DNA from: Candidatus Babelota bacterium
GTDB taxonomy: Bacteria; Babelota; Babeliae; Babelales; Babelaceae
Length of the DNA: 34,441 nucleotides
Reading direction: 5' to 3'
NCBI GenBank assembly: GCA_013288045.1
Contig: JABDCP010000013.1
Location: 1 to 34,441 of the forward strand
Position numbers and translations under genes: made by a program. The notes beneath the pieces are model-generated. The model ran no database searches and was not told where the DNA came from. It was given only the letters and a program-made list of their open reading frames with translations. Positions within the stretch are counted from its first letter, which is position 1, and the number at the start of each line of letters is the position of its first letter. Positions 6,805 through 15,625 of this stretch are shown piece after piece.

Positions 6805-8709
6805 ATGCACCAGAAAAAATTTTATGTGACGACGCCCATTTACTATGTCACCGCAAAGCCCCATTTAGGTTCGCTCTATTCTACCTTATTAGCCGATGTT
6901 GCTGCACGCTGGCATCGTCTTTCTGGAGAAAAGATTTTCTTTTTAACAGGTACCGATGAGCATGGCCAAAAGATTGCTCAAGCAGCAGATAAGGTGGGTA
7001 AGAAGCCTCAAGAGTTTGTTGATAGTTTTATTGATGCCTACAAAGATATATGGCATAAGTACGATATTGCTTACACCTATTTTATGAGAACGACTGATCA
7101 GGCACATATCAAGGCGGTTCAAGAATGGATACGTGCGCTCATAAAAACAGGCGATATTTATAAATCGGACTATAGTGGCTTTTATTGCACTCCCTGTGAA
7201 ACATATGTCACGAAGAAAGATGAAACCGTAGTGGTCTGTGAATCCTGTGGAAGAGAAACGATTGAAATAGCAGAAGAGTCGTACTTTTTTAGACTATCTG
7301 CGTACCAGGACAGACTGCTTGCCTTCTATGCAGAGCATCCTGATTTCATCGTACCAAAAGAGCGGTCACATGAGGTAGTAAGTTTTGTACAAAGTGGTTT
7401 GAGAGATTTAAGTATTTCACGGACTACCGTGGCATGGGGTATTCCCTTTCCCGACGATGAGCAGCATGTTGTCTATGTCTGGGCAGATGCATTAAACAAT
7501 TATATTACTGCCTTAGGCTATGCTCAGGAATCGAAAAAAGAGGAGTTTGCTTACTGGTGGCCGGCTGATTTGCAGGTGATGGGGAAAGATATTGTACGAT
7601 TTCATGCAGTTTACTGGCCAGCATTTTTAATGGCTTCAGGACTACCGCTGCCTAAGCATTTATTGGTTCATGGCTGGCTTCAAGTAAATAAGCAAAAAAT
7701 GTCGAAGTCCCTTGGTAACGCAGTCGATCCACAAGCGCTTTTAGACGCCTATGGTGCTGATGCCATACGCTATTACCTTATTCGATTTATGGCTATTACC
7801 CAAGACGCTGAGTTTAGTACTGAAGATCTTGAGCAGCGAGTAAGCTCTGATCTTGCAAATGATCTGGGGAATTTATTACAGCGAGTAGTTACTCTTGCAC
7901 AGCGTCGTGAACTATATGAAGTGGCATCTCCGCAGAACTGGGGTGCTCATGAGATTGATCTTCGAGATGCCTTTTGGACCACGCTTGAAAAATACTCTCT
8001 TGATATGGATGAAGGCTACTCATATCGTGCCTTAGGCCATCTTTGGGGATATATTCATCAGGTCAATGCTTACTTTCATGCAGCCGAGCCTTGGAAGATT
8101 ACTGATGAGGCGAGATTTAAAGAGGTTATCAGTGCATCATGTCATAGCTTGTATGCGATTGGTATTTTGCTACATCCTGTGATGCCCCATGCTATGGAAA
8201 AGCTTCTTGCAAGTCTTGGGGTGACGGTTACCTTTGGTGAACATAATTTTCTTGAGGAGCTTGATGACAATCCCTGGAATAAAACATTCATGCTACACCC
8301 CTTAAAAGAGCCGCTCTTTAAAAAATATGAAAGCAAACCTGAGCAGGTAGAAGAAGCTTCAGAAGGAGGGCAAGCAGCATTTCCTGAAATATCTATTGAG
8401 GACTTTGCTGAGGTTGTTTTGCTTGTAGGGACTATTGAGGAATCAGAAGAGGTACCCGGTTCTGATAAGTTGCTAAAACTGCAAGTAAACTTTGGACCAT
8501 ATGGGATGAGACAGGTTCTGTCGGGAATTAAAATATACTATTCAGCAGCTGCGGTGAAGGGTGTGCAAGCAGTCTTTGTTGTTAACTTGAAGCCACGGAA
8601 GATGATGGGCCTTGAATCTCAGGGGATGGTCCTTACGGTTACTGATGCCCAAGATGTCTTGAAGCTTGTTACCGTTGCGCAAGTACCTCCGGGAACACGA
8701 TTGAAATAG
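6805..8709 (+). CDS. metG: Methionyl-tRNA synthetase
   Basis: The enzyme charges tRNA-Met with methionine using ATP in the cytosol. Its class I signatures are HLGS (residues 20-23, the HIGH motif) and KMSKS (298-302). A four-Cys zinc knuckle is present (C128, C131, C145, C148). The catalytic core and helical anticodon domain are followed by a C-terminal domain (about 525-634; GSDKLLKLQV, PRKMMGLESQGM) of the Trbp111/EMAP-II tRNA-binding type found in many bacterial MetG. At 634 residues it is of normal length. The ATG at 6805 has an AAGGAG site 7 bases upstream, and the gene lies 20 bases after the His-rich gene, so both may be co-transcribed. Confidence 0.97.
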   Translation: MHQKKFYVTTPIYYVTAKPHLGSLYSTLLADVAARWHRLSGEKIFFLTGTDEHGQKIAQAADKVGKKPQEFVDSFIDAYKDIWHKYDIAYTYFMRTTDQAHIKAVQEWIRALIKTGDIYKSDYSGFYCTPCETYVTKKDETVVVCESCGRETIEIAEESYFFRLSAYQDRLLAFYAEHPDFIVPKERSHEVVSFVQSGLRDLSISRTTVAWGIPFPDDEQHVVYVWADALNNYITALGYAQESKKEEFAYWWPADLQVMGKDIVRFHAVYWPAFLMASGLPLPKHLLVHGWLQVNKQKMSKSLGNAVDPQALLDAYGADAIRYYLIRFMAITQDAEFSTEDLEQRVSSDLANDLGNLLQRVVTLAQRRELYEVASPQNWGAHEIDLRDAFWTTLEKYSLDMDEGYSYRALGHLWGYIHQVNAYFHAAEPWKITDEARFKEVISASCHSLYAIGILLHPVMPHAMEKLLASLGVTVTFGEHNFLEELDDNPWNKTFMLHPLKEPLFKKYESKPEQVEEASEGGQAAFPEISIEDFAEVVLLVGTIEESEEVPGSDKLLKLQVNFGPYGMRQVLSGIKIYYSAAAVKGVQAVFVVNLKPRKMMGLESQGMVLTVTDAQDVLKLVTVAQVPPGTRLK

Positions 8710-8824
8710 GAAAGCTCATGGTCTGGTATCACAGCTCTTCACAATCTTTACACTTAGGTGTACGGTTATCGTATATGAGGTACTATTGTAATCAGAATAA
8801 AACTCTCTACCTAGTCGGAGCGGT

Positions 8825-10570
8825 ATGACCGTTTATTCTTTTATTCGCACATTACTTTACCATTTGCGCTATTACCTGCTTGGCCCCCTTGCATGGACCA
8901 TATTTTATGCTCTCTATGGTACGACAAAACCTTACTTACTCAAGCAATTAATCGATACTGCAGCTCAGGGTGGGAGTATGCAAACACTTTCGACAATTGC
9001 CTGTTTCTTCATTGCATTAATGCTTTCCTATGAAGTGTTTTACCAGCTCTATGATTTGTGTGATATGCGTTATAAGCCTCTCTTTAAAAATCTTATTGCT
9101 CATACCCTAGTTGATCATGTATTAGAACAGGATTACCGCTATTTCCAAAATCAGTTTGCGGGAAATATTGCCGCCAAGATTAGCGATGCAGTGAATTTTA
9201 CTCCTGAGATTGTTAAGACGGTTATCGATTACTATATTACCAATATGGTAGCTGTGCTGATGGGCATGTTTATGCTAGCGCAGGTACATTCGTGGTTTGC
9301 TATTGCCTTAGGAGTGTGGGTATTCTTTTTTGTCATTATTTCAGCAACGACACTTGCGCGGTTCAGCTATCTTTCCAATAACTCAGCTGAAGCAGGAGCG
9401 CGAATTGTCGCAACGATAGTTGATATTTTGGGCAACGTACTCAATATCAAGTTATTTGCATCGAAAGATTACGAATTAAAGCGCTTGGGCCATTTTATGC
9501 AGAACTATTATATTCTCTTTAAAAGGCGTCGCTGGTTTCTGTTTCAACTTTATTCTGCTCAAGCCCTGAGCTATCAGATTTACCAAGCTGTATGTCTATT
9601 CCTTTTAATTTATCTCTATGGAGAAGGACTAGTTACCCCCGGTGACTTCGCTCTGATTCTTACGCTAAATCTATGGATTGTTGATTGCATGTGGGATATG
9701 TCAGATAGGATGCGTACCCTCACTGAAAACTGGGGTGCAGTAGATCAGGCGCTTAAACTGATTTATGTGCCGATTGAGCTTAAGGATATCCCCGGTGCCC
9801 CCGACCTTGTGGTCACTCAGGGCGAAATTATCTTTGAGAATGTTTCATTCCAATATGAAGGAGCATCTCCGCTTTTTACCAAAAAATCGGTCATCATTAA
9901 GCCACGTGAACGAGTGGGGCTTGTAGGATATTCAGGCAGTGGAAAATCAACCTTTGCCCGCCTTATTTTGCGTATTTATGATGTCAATTCTGGGCGTATT
10001 CTGATTGATGGACAAGATATTACCAAAGTAACCCAAACATCCGTACGCCGTTCTGTAGGTATTTATCCGCAAGATCCGTCACTCTTCCATAGAAGCATTA
10101 TGGCTAATATTCGGTACGGTAACCGAAAGGCTACCGATCAAGAAGTTATTGCAGTTGCCAAGCAGGTTCATGCTGATGAGTTTATTAAGGCTTCCGAGCA
10201 TGGGTATGATACAGAGGTTGGTGAACGAGGTATGAAACTTTCAGGAGGTCAGCGGCAGCGTGTTGCTCTTGCCCGTGCGATTTTGAAGAATGCGCCTATT
10301 TTGATCATGGACGAAGCAACTTCTCAATTAGATTCTGAGACTGAGCGCATTATTCAAGAATCTCTTGATGAGATCATGCATAATAAAACAACGATTGTTA
10401 TAGCACATCGTTTGTCGACGTTACTGCATATGGACCGCATCTTAGTATTTGATAAGGGCAGTATTGTCCAAGAAGGTTCACACGAGGAGCTTATTAATCA
10501 GCCTGGGCTGTATCAAACGCTTTGGCAATCACAAATATGTGGGTTCCTTCCACAGACACGAAACTCGTGA
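8825..10570 (+). CDS. ABC transporter half-molecule, fused permease-ATPase (exporter type)
   Basis: The N-terminal about 310 residues contain six hydrophobic segments of an ABC exporter transmembrane domain. The nucleotide-binding domain follows, with Walker A GYSGSGKST (368-376), signature LSGGQ (472-476), Walker B ILIMDEA (492-498) and the switch His in IAHRLS (528). At 581 residues it is a typical MsbA/MdlB-like half-transporter that would work as a dimer in the inner membrane. All catalytic motifs are intact. The substrate cannot be told from sequence; lipid, peptide or drug export are all possible. A GNAT gene follows after 45 bases and may be co-transcribed. Confidence 0.92.
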   Translation: MTVYSFIRTLLYHLRYYLLGPLAWTIFYALYGTTKPYLLKQLIDTAAQGGSMQTLSTIACFFIALMLSYEVFYQLYDLCDMRYKPLFKNLIAHTLVDHVLEQDYRYFQNQFAGNIAAKISDAVNFTPEIVKTVIDYYITNMVAVLMGMFMLAQVHSWFAIALGVWVFFFVIISATTLARFSYLSNNSAEAGARIVATIVDILGNVLNIKLFASKDYELKRLGHFMQNYYILFKRRRWFLFQLYSAQALSYQIYQAVCLFLLIYLYGEGLVTPGDFALILTLNLWIVDCMWDMSDRMRTLTENWGAVDQALKLIYVPIELKDIPGAPDLVVTQGEIIFENVSFQYEGASPLFTKKSVIIKPRERVGLVGYSGSGKSTFARLILRIYDVNSGRILIDGQDITKVTQTSVRRSVGIYPQDPSLFHRSIMANIRYGNRKATDQEVIAVAKQVHADEFIKASEHGYDTEVGERGMKLSGGQRQRVALARAILKNAPILIMDEATSQLDSETERIIQESLDEIMHNKTTIVIAHRLSTLLHMDRILVFDKGSIVQEGSHEELINQPGLYQTLWQSQICGFLPQTRNS

Positions 10571-10615
10571 GACAAAGTAGAACAGCTCGAAGGTTTAGAG
10601 AAATAGGGGAATTAG

Positions 10616-11269
10616 ATGAACCTAAGGACTTCTCATCGATTGCTAAAAAAGAGTTTGATAGTAGTAACAATGAGTTTTCAAATATCCCTATTGAAGGGCA
10701 CAATGATTCATCAATTGCTTCAGGAAGCGAACAATGGTTTCTTTGCTCACCGTTCTATGCGCCTAGATTTCTTGAAAAACTGCCCACAGGTGATTCCCAT
10801 CTTAGCTCAATGGTTATTTGAAGAATGGCATACCTATGATGCTTCAGTAACTCAAGAAAAGCTTATTAATTCTTTCAAAACGCGTTTGAACTACGATAAA
10901 GTTCCCATGACCTTTGTTGCGTTTAAAGGCGAAACGCCCATTGGAGTGATTTCATTGCGAACCCAAACTGATCCTGAATTTTCGGATTATCCCGCAACAA
11001 GTGTTTGGATGGGAAGCCTTTTCGTGGTTTCTGAAGAAAGGAACCAAGGAGTTGGGAAAGAGTTAGTTAAGTTTGCAGCAACTATAGCAAAGTATCTTGG
11101 GCATGATGAACTCTATTTCTATACTTCAGCTCCCACAAGAGTGGACTGGTATCTCAAGCAACATGCTCAGATACTTGATAAGCGCACTTTTCATAATCAT
11201 CTGGTTATTGTCATGCGCATTCCTTTGAAAGATCTCTATGAGTTACAATGCCTAAATCCTTGCAATTGA
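10616..11269 (+). CDS. GNAT-family N-acetyltransferase
   Basis: The 217-residue protein carries a GNAT acetyl-CoA fold: a motif A region with NQGVGKELV (the R/Q-x-x-G-x-G/A acetyl-CoA loop) preceded by a beta strand WMGSLFVV, and a C-terminal strand region with tyrosines near FYTSAPTRVDWY. Such enzymes acetylate small molecules or protein amino groups; the substrate is unknown. The ATG at 10616 has an AGGGGA site 6 bases upstream. The recognisable domain begins only near residue 48 (MRLDFL), and the first about 45 residues are not family-like, so an internal ATG at 10757 remains an alternative although it lacks a ribosome-binding site. Confidence 0.8.
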   Translation: MNLRTSHRLLKKSLIVVTMSFQISLLKGTMIHQLLQEANNGFFAHRSMRLDFLKNCPQVIPILAQWLFEEWHTYDASVTQEKLINSFKTRLNYDKVPMTFVAFKGETPIGVISLRTQTDPEFSDYPATSVWMGSLFVVSEERNQGVGKELVKFAATIAKYLGHDELYFYTSAPTRVDWYLKQHAQILDKRTFHNHLVIVMRIPLKDLYELQCLNPCN

Positions 11270-11432
11270 GACAAGTTGCGAACCATTGTGAAAGTATCTT
11301 TGGTGGATCGATCCCCCAAAAATTGAATTACCAACTGCATAGTAAGGTCCTCGACATTGCTTTCGGTGCATGTTTGTTATATGCTTGCGACGCTCTCAGC
11401 TAAAACTGTCACCTGAAAAAGAAAGGATTAAT

Positions 11433-11849
11433 ATGAACACAAGACATCTCATTAAGAACTTTCTGATACTGTATCCACCTTTTGTGATTCTAGATTTTGT
11501 TTGGTTCGGTTTCCTTGTGAGTCCTATCTATCAAAAACATCTTTCTCATCTCATGCTACCGCCCGAGAGTTGCACGCTAGTAACGTGTATCGGCATGTTT
11601 ATACCTCTAGCACTTATTGTGCTCGGTGCACTACTCTTTGTGGCACCTCGAGTTAGTGCTGTATCGTATGGCCAAAGTTTTATTTGGGGTGCGGTGTATG
11701 GCTTTATTACGTATGGCATCTATTCCATTTCAAACTTAATCCATTTAAATGGGTGGCCTATCCAGATAACACTACTCGATATCTCCTGGGGGATGGTAGT
11801 ATGTGGTCTTCTTGGAATTTGTATTGCGTACTTGAGCAAACAAAAATAG
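11433..11849 (+). CDS. DUF2177-like small membrane protein
   Basis: The 138-residue protein has four hydrophobic helices. It carries features I associate with the DUF2177 family: an early DFVWFGF segment, YQKHLSHLM after the first helix, a glycine-rich TYGIYSISNL stretch, and a GWP...DISWG region before the last helix. The biochemical function of this family is unknown. I chose the ATG at 11433 because GAAAGGA lies 6 bases upstream; an upstream in-frame start at 11370 would add 21 polar residues with no ribosome-binding site. No partner gene is evident. Confidence 0.8.
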   Translation: MNTRHLIKNFLILYPPFVILDFVWFGFLVSPIYQKHLSHLMLPPESCTLVTCIGMFIPLALIVLGALLFVAPRVSAVSYGQSFIWGAVYGFITYGIYSISNLIHLNGWPIQITLLDISWGMVVCGLLGICIAYLSKQK

Positions 11850-11937
11850 AGCTATTGTTTAGCTAAAGCGCTGTTAACAAGTTCATCTCAAGATGTCTTT
11901 ATAACTGAGACCTCAACTCTCATAGGCACAGTAACTT

Positions 11938-12723
11938 TCAAGGTATTTTTGTTATGACATGTTTTATAACAAATTCATATGCGTCATCAAAATTCCATTT
12001 TGTGCCGTAGGGAAGTAGTCTTTGCATGTCTTCCCTAAACCCCCTATGTAAACGTTTCTGTTCCATATTCTCTAAAAAGACCTTTCTGGATATTGGTGTG
12101 CCTCCTCGAGAACAATAAAGTTGAAATAGAGTGACGGCTTTTTCTATATTTACTTGGTCTTGGGAAAAAACATGCCATAGATCATATAAATCTCTTCCCT
12201 TACGCCGCTGAAAGAGAGCTCGAATTTTTGTGGCCATTAATTCTTCCAATTGGTAAGTGGTAATCACCGCACTTCCCTTAAACCAAGAGGAGTCAATTGA
12301 GTATACTCTGTAATCAAGCTCTAGCGCATTAAAAAATTCGGTGGGATTGATTTCGACTTTCAACTTCATAGGATGTCCATTTGTGGCTCGATATCGATAC
12401 GTGAGTTTTATTCCATATTCTGTAATTCTACGTTGTGGTTCATCCAACCAACTATCTAAGCAGCTTCGTATTGCATTTATAAGTTGCCCTACGGGTTCAG
12501 GATGCCGTTGCACAAAATCTATATCTTCACTATACCGGCTTGGCGGATTGATATGCAATTTGTTTAAAGCGGTTCCCCCACGAAAGATTAATTTTTCTTG
12601 GATAATGGGATTGCTATAAAGGGAGATCAAGGCTTTGCTAATAACTATGTCACGCTCAATCATGTCTTGAGTTGACCATGCTACATTTTTGTGCCATTCC
12701 GCAATCGTGCGCTGAGGGATCAT
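11938..12723 (-). CDS. abiEii: AbiEii-type nucleotidyltransferase toxin
   Basis: The 261-residue protein matches the AbiEii/AbiGii family. Motif I is FRGGTALNK (about 47-55) with SEDIDF (65-70), the nucleotidyltransferase G-G/S...D-x-D centre. Motif II is LKVEIN (121-126), and K166 precedes the RKGRDLYDLW segment (174-183) that carries motifs III-IV. All expected motifs are present, so it should be active. Family members act as toxins in AbiE phage-defence toxin-antitoxin systems, and some transfer nucleotides to tRNA. Its start overlaps the stop of the upstream antitoxin gene by 4 bases, implying translational coupling. Confidence 0.9.
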   Translation of the reverse strand: MIPQRTIAEWHKNVAWSTQDMIERDIVISKALISLYSNPIIQEKLIFRGGTALNKLHINPPSRYSEDIDFVQRHPEPVGQLINAIRSCLDSWLDEPQRRITEYGIKLTYRYRATNGHPMKLKVEINPTEFFNALELDYRVYSIDSSWFKGSAVITTYQLEELMATKIRALFQRRKGRDLYDLWHVFSQDQVNIEKAVTLFQLYCSRGGTPISRKVFLENMEQKRLHRGFREDMQRLLPYGTKWNFDDAYEFVIKHVITKIP

Positions 12724-13523
12724 ACATCACTCTCCAAAGTTGTGTTTTCAATAATTTTCCACTTGGCCGACTGTGGACAACCTACTGTCGGCATATCAGG
12801 TGCAAGCGGAATATAGGTGAGAGATTCTAGGTGCATATATGACTCTAGAGCATTGATAATCCGTTGTTTAGCTGAGAAATCATCAGGCTCAAGTTTTTCT
12901 AGAACATATCCAAATCTTTGCAGCCACGTTGTGTGAGGTGATTGTTTTGCTAACAATAATATTTTTATTGGATCAATTGACTCAATAAGTTCAGATATTA
13001 TTGTCCCGATATTGTTTAATCCTCCGCTTTTGTGAGGGTTGTTTAAAAGGTCCATGACCGTTACTTCAGGAGTTGCAACCTTTAGGTAACCAGTACGAAC
13101 CTGAAAGTTTTTTGTTGGAAGTTTGTTTAAATCCTTTTTATAGAAGCACTCTATGAAAACTTTGCCAAATTTTAACCTTTTTTTCTGCCTTCTGTCAATG
13201 AAAATCTGGAAAACTGCAGGGCGCTGATGAGCAGCTCCATAGTGCATCGCAGCAGTTAAAAGACATGCATAATAATTAAAACCGTGATACTCGGCTAACA
13301 AAGGTACTAAATCCTCAGCGGGCAATGAACCAAATTGTTGCTCTCCTGCGGGTATAATAACGTAGAATCCTTTAGCAGGACTTATCAGTTTGCCCTTCTT
13401 CTTTAACCGATATGCTGCAGAAATGACGCTATCAGAAGTAGTATTAAGATCCTTTATTGCTTGATCTAGCGTGAAAGATAATTGCCCTAAAGCCTGTAGT
13501 TTTTCAATATAGTACAATAACAT
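12720..13523 (-). CDS. abiEi: AbiEi-type antitoxin and repressor
   Basis: The 267-residue protein starts with a winged-helix region (about residues 1-60; FTLDQAIKDL, DSVISAAYRLKKKGKLISP) and continues with the AbiEi C-terminal domain (YHGFNYYACLLTAAMHYGAA, ATPEVTVMDLL, later AKQRIINALES). AbiEi proteins neutralise AbiEii and repress their own promoter. I start at ATG 13523, which has AAAGGGA 7 bases upstream; an in-frame TTG at 13592 would place the start inside the promoter -35, so it is rejected. Promoter and palindromic operator lie immediately upstream, matching autoregulation. Confidence 0.88.
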   Translation of the reverse strand: MLLYYIEKLQALGQLSFTLDQAIKDLNTTSDSVISAAYRLKKKGKLISPAKGFYVIIPAGEQQFGSLPAEDLVPLLAEYHGFNYYACLLTAAMHYGAAHQRPAVFQIFIDRRQKKRLKFGKVFIECFYKKDLNKLPTKNFQVRTGYLKVATPEVTVMDLLNNPHKSGGLNNIGTIISELIESIDPIKILLLAKQSPHTTWLQRFGYVLEKLEPDDFSAKQRIINALESYMHLESLTYIPLAPDMPTVGCPQSAKWKIIENTTLESDV

Positions 13524-13530
13524 ATACGAT

Positions 13531-13562
13531 CCCTTTAGATGTCGAAAAATGACATTTAAGGG
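13531..13562. promoter_or_regulatory. Palindromic operator of the AbiE operon
   Basis: An imperfect inverted repeat, CCCTTTAGATGTC / GACATTTAAGGG with a GAAAAAT centre, lies exactly at the predicted transcription start and covers the antitoxin ribosome-binding site. The same core with the same centre is repeated at 13713-13743. Position and duplication fit AbiEi autorepression, known for other AbiE systems to use inverted repeats; binding here is inferred. Confidence 0.65.
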
Positions 13563-13563
13563 T

Positions 13564-13592
13564 AGTATAGCAGCGGGGCTTTCTGATCGCAA
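13564..13592 (-). promoter_or_regulatory. Promoter of the AbiE operon
   Basis: On the minus strand TTGCGA (13587-13592) and an extended -10 TGCTATACT (TATACT at 13564-13569) are separated by 17 bases. The predicted start falls in the palindrome at 13531-13562. Confidence 0.65.
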
Positions 13593-13706
13593 TATTTATC
13601 ATTTCGATAAAATTAGACTATCTCATTATGATCACGAATAGCGCTACTTAAAAGTACTATCGAGAGATCTTGGGGCGTCGGCGCGTTTCTGTGGAATTTA
13701 AATGAT

Positions 13707-13749
13707 GCGCGTCCCTTAGATGTCGAAAAATGACATCTAAGGGACGCGC
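13707..13749. repeat. Perfect 18-bp hairpin containing the AbiE operator core
   Basis: GCGCGTCCCTTAGATGTC (13707-13724) pairs perfectly with its complement (13732-13749) across the loop GAAAAAT. The inner 12 bp and loop match the operator at 13531-13562; the outer 6 bp are extra. No T-run follows on either strand, so it is not a standard terminator. Confidence 0.85.
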
Positions 13750-13850
13750 GCTAGTTTATTCAGATTAAATCGTGACAACTATACCTCTAATGAGGCTTCA
13801 CATCTTTCAAAAGATTTGATTGTAGTAGCAGAGTGTGGCCATCTAAAAAC

Positions 13851-14252
13851 TTAGTCGATAATTTCTGGATACTTTTTTTTCTGTGCTAAGCAGTAGCTTT
13901 CTCCGAAGCTTCCTTCAGGATGCTCAGCTATGGTAACATACTTGCGCTCAACAAAACCGCCACGTTGTGATCGTTTTTTCTCTTGAGAAATGAGGACTTC
14001 ATCTTTATCAATCTTATACAGCGCCATAAGTGAATCAATGACTTCGTAAAGGTCTGCAAGTTCACTCATACGCTCTTCTGAAGACTGAGCTGCAGCAACT
14101 TCTTCAGCCTCTTCGAGTAATTTAAGCCCTAATATGTGACTATATTCTTCATCCGAAAGCTCTTTAATATGTATTACTGAGCCCATATTCTCCATTAATT
14201 GTGGAGCCTTATCTCTCCAGAGCTTATTCTGCAAGAACTTGCGCATTTTCAT
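13851..14252 (-). CDS. MazG-like nucleotide pyrophosphohydrolase
   Basis: The 133-residue all-alpha protein resembles the PRA-PH/MazG-like family: KLWRDKAP near the start, then an E-E-x-x-E helix (LLEEAEEVAAA), and 13 residues later E-L-A-D-L-Y-E-V-I-D carrying the second metal-binding E-x-x-D. A KRGGF-like stretch (RSQRGGF) follows. Such proteins hydrolyse nucleoside triphosphates to monophosphates and are often called house-cleaning enzymes; the actual substrate is unknown. ATG at 14252 has GGAAGGG 7 bases upstream. An in-frame TTG at 14327 would add 25 residues without a ribosome-binding site and is rejected. Confidence 0.82.
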   Translation of the reverse strand: MKMRKFLQNKLWRDKAPQLMENMGSVIHIKELSDEEYSHILGLKLLEEAEEVAAAQSSEERMSELADLYEVIDSLMALYKIDKDEVLISQEKKRSQRGGFVERKYVTIAEHPEGSFGESYCLAQKKKYPEIID

Positions 14253-14629
14253 GATTATCCCTTCCCCGGTTGTCTTTTGCATATTTATAAGGCTATTGAG
14301 AATAGAACTTTTACCAGCCTCAAGCAAGAGAAAGACCTAAGAAGTTTTTGGCATTTTGTTCATGAAAAAGAATGCAAACTGAGCACGAAGGACTGTGTAT
14401 CGATTTCCATGTGGATCCATAATTTTGGTTTTGGATTCAACCTATCCCAATCCTTGTTCAGTCCTTAAGGCAAGCTGAAGAAAAAATATCTTTTGTCCCA
14501 GGTAACAAACATCGACTAGAATTGGATAATTTGAAATAATTTCCCAATCCGCTTTTCAAAATCTTTACAATGTGCCATGAAATGATATAAACTTAGAATA
14601 TATTGATCTTAGAAGGAGGATATGGCCCT
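14253..14629. other. Intergenic region with possible coding remnants
   Basis: Between the divergent MazG-like and 2H-like genes lie 377 bases. On the minus strand, in the MazG frame but broken by a stop at 14337-14339, the translation reads protein-like (DPHGNRYTVLRAQF before the stop, AGKSSILNSLI after it). I cannot assign these to a gene. The plus-strand promoter of the next gene is at 14564-14591. Otherwise nothing recognisable. Confidence 0.4.
14564..14591 (+). promoter_or_regulatory. Promoter of the exported 2H-like gene
   Basis: TTTACA (14564-14569) and TATAAA (14586-14591) are separated by 16 bases, about 38 bases upstream of the ATG. Confidence 0.45.
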
Positions 14630-15625
14630 ATGAAACTATCTAAACTATTATTTATAGTATCACTAGCCTTTACGGCACCGATTTTTTGCATGGTAAAAGC
14701 TCAACAACCTTTTACGAGGGAAGAACAAGTTCTTATTGATAAGAAACTTAGAGAACTTCATGAAAAAACCTATGCAAATGAACAAAGATACGGAGAGAGG
14801 CCTGCTGAGCGGCGTCAGATGATAACCATATCTCTCATGCAGCCAGTGCGAGGATTTACGTCCTTGGAAAATTACATTAATGCGCTGACTGATTCGGGAA
14901 AAAGCGTATATATGATTGATAAGGTTCCTTATAAACGGCTTGATCCGAATGACTGGCATATGAGTTTGATAACTATTGCTCTACCCCTGAGCCCTGATGT
15001 GCTTGCTTTACAGGCTCAGAACAAGCAAGAGTATATAAAACGAATAAGAGAAATAGCTGAGGAAGCTTTAAATGTACTTGGCGAGGCCGCTCAAAAGAGT
15101 CTATCGTATCTTAATGGGGTAGCTTTTAGCTTTGATAGGATTGCCGGTATTGGGACTAACAAGTTTGTTGCTGCTTATTTTGGTTTTATAAGGGGTAGAC
15201 TTGCCTTCTTTAAGGCCTATACCGATATCATCGGCGATTTCTTAGAACATTATCCTGATGCATGGATGCTTTATGGCTTTGATCCCATACCTCATGTGAG
15301 TGTTCTTGAAAAATCCTATGATGTCAAACTACAAGAAAATAAGCCTGCCAAATCTCAACAGGTAGCCTTTAAGGGATCTGGTCGAGACATTCAAAAAGTT
15401 TTTATAATTGTCCCGCGTGAAACTACAAACCTTTTTAGCGACGAGATTAGGAATTTAAAACTCTTGCATGCTGGACGTGATCTTGAAGTTTCTGCTCGAG
15501 GATATGCCTATCCACCTTTTGAAACAGATGAAGTGGTGATGAAGTATGCTCGAAAAGGTATGATAACTGTTACCCCTGAGGGAATTGTGAGAGAACCTGG
15601 CGTGTATAAACCTGCGACTAAATAA
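14630..15625 (+). CDS. Exported protein with 2H-phosphoesterase-like motifs
   Basis: A signal peptide occupies about residues 1-24 (MKLSKLLFIV, hydrophobic core, VKA/QQP). The mature 307 residues carry two His-x-Ser motifs, WHMSLI (H110, S112) and PHVSVL (H222, S224), each flanked by hydrophobic residues as in the two active-site strands of 2H phosphoesterases (RNA ligase-like/AKAP7-like fold). The motif distance of 112 residues is longer than in many members, with a helical stretch between. 2H enzymes cleave 2',3'-cyclic or 2'-5' phosphodiesters; action outside the cytosol is unusual. The assignment rests on motifs only. ATG 14630 is preceded by AAGGAGGA 10 bases upstream. Confidence 0.6.
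   Translation: MKLSKLLFIVSLAFTAPIFCMVKAQQPFTREEQVLIDKKLRELHEKTYANEQRYGERPAERRQMITISLMQPVRGFTSLENYINALTDSGKSVYMIDKVPYKRLDPNDWHMSLITIALPLSPDVLALQAQNKQEYIKRIREIAEEALNVLGEAAQKSLSYLNGVAFSFDRIAGIGTNKFVAAYFGFIRGRLAFFKAYTDIIGDFLEHYPDAWMLYGFDPIPHVSVLEKSYDVKLQENKPAKSQQVAFKGSGRDIQKVFIIVPRETTNLFSDEIRNLKLLHAGRDLEVSARGYAYPPFETDEVVMKYARKGMITVTPEGIVREPGVYKPATK

Noticed and set aside
10522-10821. 99-codon frame between the ABC transporter and GNAT genes
   Set aside because: It overlaps both genes in a different frame and has no ribosome-binding site or domain; the GNAT frame explains the sequence.
13524-13592. Longer AbiEi start at TTG 13592
   Set aside because: It would begin inside the -35 element and translate through the operator; ATG 13523 has the ribosome-binding site and the domain start.
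13707-13749. Rho-independent terminator
   Set aside because: The stem is strong but neither strand has a following T-run, and its core matches the AbiE operator instead.
14253-14327. GTPase-like P-loop segment (AGKSSILNSLI) fused in front of the MazG-like protein
   Set aside because: Only one motif, TTG start without ribosome-binding site and a stop just upstream; at best a remnant.
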